Assembly (NCBI GenBank): GCA_905221605.1
Contig: CAJNDS010000595.1
Coordinates: 64,001 to 107,732, forward strand
Source of the DNA: Symbiodinium natans
Taxonomy: Eukaryota; Sar; Dinophyceae; Suessiales; Symbiodiniaceae
Direction: 5' to 3'
Length of the DNA stretch: 43,732 nucleotides
Part shown: positions 1 through 7,900 of the stretch, piece after piece
How positions within the stretch are numbered: position 1 is the stretch's first letter
How the letters are laid out: the number at the start of each line of letters is the position of its first letter
The notes under the pieces: model-generated
Told to the model about the DNA's origin: nothing
What the model saw: the letters and a program-made list of their open reading frames with translations, nothing else
Database searches by the model: none
Translations under genes and position numbers: made by a program

Positions 1-80
1 CCCCCCCCCCTCCCTCCCCCCTCCCCCCCCCCTCCCCCCCCCCCCCCCACCCCCCCTCCCCCCCCCCCCCCTCCCCCCTT
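1..80. repeat. C-rich low-complexity run
   Basis: Nearly pure C with scattered T and one A, directly preceding a CCCTAAA array. It may be a degenerate telomere-type tract or an assembly artefact at a contig edge. No coding potential. Confidence 0.9.
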
Positions 81-387
81 CCCTAAACCCTAAACCCTAA
101 ACCCTAACCCTAAACCCTAAACCCTAAAAAACCTAAACCCTAAACCCTAAACCCTAAACCCTAAACCCCCTAAACCTAAACCCTAAACCCTAAACCCGAA
201 ACCCTAAACCTAAACCCTAAAAACCCTAAACCCTAAACCTAAACCCTAAACCCTAAACCCTAAACCCTAAACCCTAAGCCCTAAGCCCTGAACCCTGAAC
301 CCTGAACCCTGAACCCTGAACCCTGAACCCTGAACCCTGAACCCTGAACCCTGAACCCTGAACCCTGAACCCTAACCCTAAACCCCC
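81..387. repeat. Telomere-type CCCTAAA array with a CCCTGAA block
   Basis: Heptamer CCCTAAA repeats with slips and two CCCTAAG units. From about 286 to 370 the unit changes to a homogeneous run of about twelve CCCTGAA, then reverts. The block implies local amplification of a variant. Because similar arrays recur throughout the window, this array alone does not show that position 1 is a chromosome end. Confidence 0.95.
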
Positions 388-652
388 CTTCCCCCCCCCC
401 ACCTTCCCATGGAGGCTGCACTGCCGGAGCCGTTGGAGTCACCGCGAGGCATGGGCCCCTAAAACCCGCCTAAACCCTACCCTAAACCCTAAACCCTAAA
501 CTCAGGGCCTAGGCCGACGTTGGGGGGCGGCGCTTAAGCCCTTCGACCTCGATGGCGCAAGCCGACCCAGGTCGCTCGCCCGCCTCCCACAGCCATGATG
601 GGCCTGGTACCGGAACACGTTCTCCTCGGGACCAGTACTGGTCCCTTAGAAT
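388..652. other. Left flank of the retrotransposon, no gene
   Basis: Contains a second short CCCTAAA tract (about 466-501) and GC-rich unique sequence. Small open frames exist but one runs into the LTR and none resembles a known protein. Confidence 0.6.
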
Positions 653-657
653 AAAGT
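653..657. other. Target-site duplication, left copy
   Basis: AAAGT immediately outside the left LTR, matching AAAGT at 11146-11150. Five bases is the normal duplication length for copia-type integrases. Confidence 0.93.
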
Positions 658-909
658 CTTGTGGGTTAGAGCTCGGCTCAAGCACTCACGGACGGTTTTC
701 AGACCCAAGCAGCAAAGAAAGCTCTCGGTGTTTGACTTCTTCTTTTGAAGCTTATTTGGAAAAGCGTGTGATGTTGACTCTGTACACTTAAATGTTTTGT
801 CATCTCACATGTGCTGTGTCTGGGCCTAAAGCCGCAGAACAACATAGATGCATGCCAAGACCCGATGACCCGATGCTGGCGAGATACCTGACGCCCAGGG
901 GCTTTCGCT
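658..909 (-). repeat. 3' LTR of the copia element
   Basis: 252 bp, identical by eye to 10894-11145. On the element strand it starts AGCGAAAG and ends CCACAAG. It follows the purine tract directly. The pairing of match ends with the AAAGT duplication fixes the boundaries to the base. Confidence 0.96.
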
Positions 910-921
910 CTCCCCCTGCCT
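910..921 (-). promoter_or_regulatory. Polypurine tract (plus-strand primer)
   Basis: On the element strand AGGCAGGGGGAG abuts the 3' LTR. This is the expected place and composition of the RNase H-resistant primer for second-strand synthesis. It follows the stop codon (960-962) by about 40 bases. Confidence 0.85.
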
Positions 922-959
922 CAAAATGAGGCACATTCGTCGAGATCTCCCGCGGTGGC

Positions 960-1994
960 TCACTCATTCTGTTCTGGACGCAATTCAAGCTCGGTTCTTC
1001 CACGCCAAGCATTGTCATAGCAATGCCTTGCGTTGGTGGGATCATCAAAACGATCATCGCGGAGTTCGGTGCGACCGTCAGCATGAACGATCAGCGTCCT
1101 CCTTCTGCCCGTCAAGGATTGTCTTCGAATGACCTCTGGTAGGCGCGCGTCTGACGGACAGAACAAGCGCAATCTCGGCATCCCATGCCACCGGATCAAG
1201 ACATTTGGACGGCGGTGAGCGTCGTAGATGAAGTGATCTCGGACTCCTGCTGGAGGGACTTGGAAGACGGCACTCAAAGGTCCTCCCCAAGGGCTAGCTG
1301 TTCTCAGCACCTCGTGGTTCGGAAGCTGTACAGGAACTGGCCACACTAGATGAGGTCTCAGAGGTGCTTGAGGAAAAGCAATCTGTTCACGCTGACTTCG
1401 GGCGTCCGCCTCGCGGTGAACCCCTTCGCTGTCTGCCCTTTGTACAGGCCTTGGCGGCAAAGGCGGAGCCTCTGGTGGTTCAATATCTGGTTCTTCTCGG
1501 TAAATGCGTTGGCCTAGATTCCGATTTCGAAGTCCGGCCTCAATAGCCCCAACCCGCGTGAGCCTTTCAAACTCTTGAGCTTGTGCCCTCTCAGCGAAGA
1601 TTAACACCTCGTCATCTACATACCTTATCACCTCTTGCGGGACTGGCATCTGAGCAATTTGTCGTTCGGGCTCTTCATGGGGGCGAGGGATTGGTGGGCC
1701 TATTTGGGGAAGCTCTCGAAGATCATCCTCATGATCAGGCTGCACTTCGCTGAGTGTGTCTAGCTCTGCTTCGGGTTCTTCGATGTCACGGTTTCCCCAT
1801 AACTTAACCCAAAAAGTCCAAATTCCCTTCCTGAGCAACCACTTCAAGGCTTCCCAAACAACAATGCTGCACACCGCAACCATGCATATGAAGATAGTGA
1901 AGTCCCACTCCCTTTCCGAACTCAGATCAGGCTCAGTCCTGACTGTTTCGGCCTCTGTCGCGCACAGCAACAGCACCACTGAAACCAATGCCCT
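960..1994 (-). other. C-terminal extension of the polyprotein with a membrane segment
   Basis: Residues about 2966-3309 follow the RNase H domain. A hydrophobic stretch near 2998-3022 is flanked by basic residues, then comes an acidic, proline-rich linker and a C-terminal block rich in Arg with the word IRWHGMPRLRLF. Ordinary copia elements stop soon after RNase H. The position is where envelope-like genes sit in Sireviruses and retroviruses, but I see no signal peptide or glycoprotein features, so an envelope function is not supported. Function unknown. Confidence 0.6.
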
Positions 1995-4900
1995 TTGGCT
2001 GACGGAGACTCCGCTCTGATTAGCGACAGGTGCGGGGGACAATGTGCCTTGGTCCTTCAAGGAACCCAGCCCCAACACTTGCATCAACTCCTGAAGTCGC
2101 TGCAATGGAACGGACTTTGTCCCGAGGTCTGCTCCATTTCTGGAGCTTGAGACATACCCAACCACAACCTGGTCAGCAAGATATTGTTCCTTCAGAGCTG
2201 CTGCCCTGATTCTCAAGTGGCGAGTCCGCCAGGATGCATTATCTACTTGAATGATTTGTAGGCAAGCTTGGTTATCGTTGAGCACCACAAGGCGGACGTC
2301 ACCTCCGCACAGCTCACTTGCTAACAGCTGGTGGGCCCTACCTACGTTGAACCCAGTCATGGTGCTTAAGAGTTCTGACTCGGCAGTGGACTGGGCCGTA
2401 AATGGTTGCTTACTGGACAGCCAGGTCACAATAGCTCCCTCTTGAAAGAGTATAGCGCACTCCTGGCTTCGTCCGGCTAGCGGGGCGAAGCCCGCGTCGG
2501 TATGGACCTCTAAAACATTGGCTCCTGAGACTGTCGCTACACTACCAGACTCACCTAAGGTGGGGACCTTGGGGCCATACACTAGCGCTACATCGACTGT
2601 GTTGAACAAGTACCCTAGTAGATGTTCGATGTACGGTAATGTGGCCACTGGGTTGCGCGACATTTCTGAGGCCAATTTGCTCACGCCATACATAAGATCG
2701 GGCCGGGTACGCGTAGCAATCCAGAGCATCTCTCCGAGAGACGTCTGGCACGCGCGGAGTGCGTTTGGGTCTTTCTCCTCCACAGCCAGTTCAGGGATTT
2801 CGAAATTTCCGGGCGGCAACGGAGTGGTTTGCAGTTTCACATGCGGGTACCGTTTCATGAGATCTTGAATATACCCCTGTTGCCCCAAAATCAGCTGATT
2901 TCCCCTCCAGGCAAACTCAATGCCAAAGAACGAGGCTGTTCCTTCGATCAACTGCGGAATTTTCTTCATTGACCCTGTCTCCCACGCAGCCTTAATCTTG
3001 TTCACAACAGCAAGCGCTACAGCCCGGGGCCCCATGATCAGAATATCGTCCACATAGACTGCTATCCACGCGAGCGCAGGGCCTGGTTGAAGATCGCAAT
3101 CTGCATTCGCAACTCTAAGGGCCCACACTTGCGAGTCTGAGGCTGAGGGAACCAACTTCATCACCTTTCCCAGGGCTTCCCGGGTTGAGTGATCAAGCGA
3201 TGGCATTTCTTCTGGGGTCACGTCAGTGGGCGGCACAACGATCTCCATGCCTGCTATGGTGACATCTCTTGTGATGCCCCAATCTCTAGGAGATTGGGGT
3301 AGTCCGTAGACCGCCCTCAAGCAAAGGAAATACTCATCACTTTTTGCCAACCCATGCGCTATCAGGATCTTTGGAGGTTTCACGGCAATAATCTCAGCGG
3401 GGTTCTCGGTCATTGTTGGAGGTGGGGCAGTGCGCGGCTTTATGGGATCCAACAACAAACTGTTCAGGAATGCTGTTTTGATGTCCAACAAAAAACCTGC
3501 CCAGCCAACTCGAGCCCCTCTAGCAGCAATTTGTCTCACATGTGACACCTCGCAACCCGCAGCATACAACGACGCTTGATCCCCCTGACTGTCGCCGTTT
3601 CCAGAACCCTGAGGGACAAAGTTTCCGCAAATCACCACTCTGCACTTAAAACGGCCACCCGATTTGCGGGTGAAGATTGCTTTCCCAGGAACCATGACTA
3701 CCTTCGTTCCACGCTCCTCTAACCGCTTTAGATCTGCAAGAGAGGCCCGTTTGAAAGCACCCTTCTCCTCAATCAAGGACTGCAGCTCTTGTTCAGCAGC
3801 TTTTCTCCAGAGATGAAAATGCTTGTACACCTCTTGAAGGGGAACAGTATGGCTACTCAGGATTTCACAGTCAGGCAAAAGGGAAAACTCAACTTCTTCA
3901 GGGGCCTTTTCCACAGCTTTATCCTGAGCCTGCCCTAACGCGCGCACAGCTTTGACGAGAAACTCTTCAGAAACTGCACAGTCTTCAAGGGTTTGGGCTT
4001 CTCTTTTCAAAAACTCGCACTCACGATCAATCATCATCTTCAAGTTGAGGGCTCGATTTTCAAAGGCTTCGAAGCCCTCCCCATCCCACATACATCCTAT
4101 AGAGGAATCTTCTTCACAGGAGGTGGCATCAACAAAGAAGCCACACTCTGGAGCCTCAAAAACAGTAAGGCCCTCAACACTTTCCAAACTTTCACAGCAG
4201 CCCATGTCCGTAGGGCCATTGCCCTCAGCACAAGCACGAAGCTGATCCTCTGCCTGGTTCTCGCCAGACCTTTCCCCAGGCTCCTCTCGAGCATCACGAG
4301 CATCGCAGCCTCCAGCCCCAATGCTTCCCGCCCTCGTCCCGGTCCTAGCAAGCTCCCCCGGACCGCCACCACCCCAACCTGGGCAACTGGCATCCTGGCC
4401 GGAGGCCTCATACTGCGTCACATACCGTTCACACAACGTGCACACCCCAACTGGATCCGCACAACACGCACTACACACTAGACATGTCTTCATTTCGCCA
4501 GCCGGAGCCGGGTCAACACCACGCCAACCCCCTACTCCAACTTCATCAGCATCCCCCGCTCCTACGCCGGCCGGAGCCGGGGACCTCTCAACAACCCCTG
4601 CCTCAGACTCAGCGTTCCAAGGCACATGAACACACTCAGGTTCTTCAGCAAACGACACATGTTTCTGAGGAGCTGCGCAAGTTATGTTTGGTTTTTTAGG
4701 GTTTTGGGAAAAATGCGGCTCAGCAAACTCAGAAAAACCACTCTCACCATCTGGGCTCCCTCCCCCCTCCCGAGCATCGGGAGCATCAGGTAGCATGAAC
4801 CCAGCTTCCTGCAACTGAAGACGCTCAGCTGACGTCAACAACAAAGAACCCTTTACCGAGAAGGCCACGAGCAAAACCCTAGTTCCCTCAGTCCAGGGTT

Positions 4901-7900
4901 GCGCGCTATGCCATTTGTGGGGGTCAAGCAGGAAGGGCTGGAACTTCTGAAGGTCCACCACCCTCCCCCGAACCCACAAACCCGTCCGAACCTCCCGAAG
5001 ATCATGGCCCTGGGAGTCCTCGATCCAGATACCTCCCCCGTTCCCTGGAGAAGGCAATTCAAGCGGCACAATGATGTTATTTTGGGGTAAGTTGTACTTG
5101 TCTTTGTGGGGTAGGGCACAAGTTTGCATCAAAAGGGCTATGCTAGTAAAAGGGGCCCGAGGAGCGGCCTCCTTAATGATACGAACGGCCAGGGCGGAAA
5201 GACCTGGACACTGCGTAGTGGCGGCTGAAACACCGCGAATCCCACCCCGACTGTATGCCCCAAACATGATGACCCTTCCTGCAGCGGACCGTTCGGTGCG
5301 TCCCTGTGTGGCTGCTGCCACTAAACTTGACCGAAGCAACACAGCAGAAGCACTCTGAGATTGATACTGCGATGCGGCAGCTAAGAAACTGGCAGCTTCA
5401 TCCTCAGCATGAGCCAACCTCAATCTGTTTTGGGCAGCACCTACCTTAGCAACTGCTCCGAGGGGTCGCTCAACGACGCCAAGTCCTGGACTCTTTCCTC
5501 TCACACGTCTTGGAATGAGAGGCGGCATTGGAGCTTCGACCGCATCAAGAGCGTCAGGCGAAGCATCATCAGCAACAGGAGGCCCTTCACGAACGCCGCC
5601 AAAGAGAACCTTAACGTTGCGCAGATTTCCATCTTCTGTTCGCACGACGTACGCACGCTCGACCTCCTGCGCAGGAGCAAGGATCCTAGCTGGAACAGCC
5701 CTCCTCCCCCACTCCCCGATTCTCCATGACCGCTCTTGCACATGGACCAAAGCATTGAACGGCTTCAGTCCCTCAGTTTTCCAGCCTAAACGCTGGAAAT
5801 TGAACATGCGATGTTGGGCCGCGGCATGCCGCACTGCAAACGGCCAATCCTGCCATTCACTGTCTGCAGCCCGCAACAACGTGCGCGCACGACCCTTTAG
5901 CACCCCAATGGCATTTTCCACCCGTCCGTTTGAACGGAAGTCATCCGCTCCTGTGCAGCTTTTCACGAAGGCGTTGTCACTGCACCAGGCTCTGAAACTC
6001 TTGTTGCAGAATTCCTTCCCCGCATCTGTGTGTATTCTGACAATGGGGAGTCCTAGAAGGGAGATTGCTGCCTTGATGCGTTTGGTTGCTCGGAGGGTTT
6101 CCGCTTCTGTTTTTCTGCGCAAAGGTTCTACCCACAGCAACTCAACCATGGGAACCCTTGGAAGCTCCGCTTCATCTGAAAGATCAACTGGTGCCTCAGC
6201 TACTGCAGCTTCCTCAGGATCTGGTTCCTCCGGCTCTTCCCAGGGCTGGACTTCAGGATCTACAGGCGGGCCATGATCGGGGTCATTTGGGGCTGCTACT
6301 CCACCAACACCCAGTGTTTCCGGAAACGTGTAGACTGCTACCAAAGCATACCTTACCTCATCAAGCACTTCATCCCTGCCACCCCTGTGAGGCCCCATCA
6401 AGTCCAAGCTCAGGACAAATGACTCAGCAGCAGGTTGACGTCTATGGGGTCTAGCTCTCAAACGTCCCTCTAGGCAATGTCGACAGTCGGCTCGAAAAGG
6501 GACGTGGCCACTTGCAACATGGTCTGCAAAGGAAGTGCGAACTTTACGCGGAGCCAATGCCCGCAACGCCTCAGGATCAGCCTGATAACGTTTCCACACA
6601 TCCCCCACATTCTCAATTGCTTCCCTTACAGCAGCCTTCAACCCAGGAGCCCACGCAGCCCACGAGCTACTATCATCTGCACCGCCATACACCGGAAAGC
6701 AAGTCATGTCCCGAATGTCACGTGCCCATTGTGGCCAATAGAGCCCATGCGCTGAAATAGTGGTGGGTTTGATCCTACAATGACCTAAAGGGCCTTGATT
6801 GATGTGAAACAACCGTACTTGCAAGAATTCCTGTACAGTCTGCCATTCGGGGGTTACCCATAGGGACGGTAGGTCTGAAGCAGCAGGACCCAGGACTGAC
6901 ACAGGATCGCTGGGGTTCTCCACTAAGCTAAACAGTGGCGGTGAATCCTGATACCGAAGCCGCAAACCTGTGGAAGCCACTACCTTCAACAGCAAGGTGC
7001 GCATAAGGAGGCAATCATCCTCCAACATCTTGGCCTGTTCGCGAGAATCCGCGGTGCCCAAGCCCCATCTTCCCTCCCCAACCCTGCTGCGAATGACTGG
7101 TGGACCCGGGGGTCGGTTCCTGAGCATGCTGCGCGTGCGACAAGGCAGACCGGACAACACGCCCTTGAACTTGCCTAAGGCAGCTAGCTTCATCAAATAC
7201 GACATGGTTTGAGGACTGTTGAGGTTTTCTTTGCAGTCAACGTCCAACACATACATGCCGTGGCGCGCTGCAGTAGCCTGGAACTCCCCACGACAGCTGC
7301 CACAACACAAGTGCAAAAGCACTCCACGCGATCTCTCAATGGAGCGGCGTTTCCGACGATTCCAGCACAAAGCTTCTGGAGTGTGTGCAATGTGTGTTGA
7401 GACCTCTTTCTTGATCCTATCGGGGGTTTCGGGGAACATAGCATTCATGAGAGCCTCCGTCCAAGCGGTAGTCACCTCAGCATCGCCGTCCCAAAGCGCC
7501 CTACACAGCCCTTCTGCCACATCATGAGCACTCTTCCCAGTCATCTTTTGTTGCACAAGGGCCACCCGCTCATCCTGCCTCCTGGAGCGCTCGCCCATCC
7601 GTTCCTCCCAGAGCTCAATCCTTCGTATGAGGTCTAGAGCGACATGACGATTTACACGGGGGCACCCTTCGACTATCATGACAGGCACCCGTCCCAGCTC
7701 AGGATGTACTACCGTGCAGGTTTTGTTTCGCCATGCGATGTGAAAACCCATGCGGACTAACTTGGCCATCGCCACTATTGGTTCTGAAGTGGACGCCCCA
7801 AGAAGTGTGCCCCAACGATTCACTCCCATTGTGGTCTCCCCTTCAGCAAGAGCAACCGTCCTCCAACCGACAACTTCATCTGGGGATTCTTGAGGGCGCA

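Noticed and set aside
1-387. Treating the window start as a true chromosome end
   Set aside because: More than twenty similar arrays occur inside the window, so a terminal-looking array is not evidence for a telomere.
888-919. Reading the LTR GGCTCAAG word as a relic spliced leader
   Set aside because: Only 8 bases match, the rest of the leader is absent and the word (about 675-682 and 10911-10918) lies on the strand opposite to the element's transcript.
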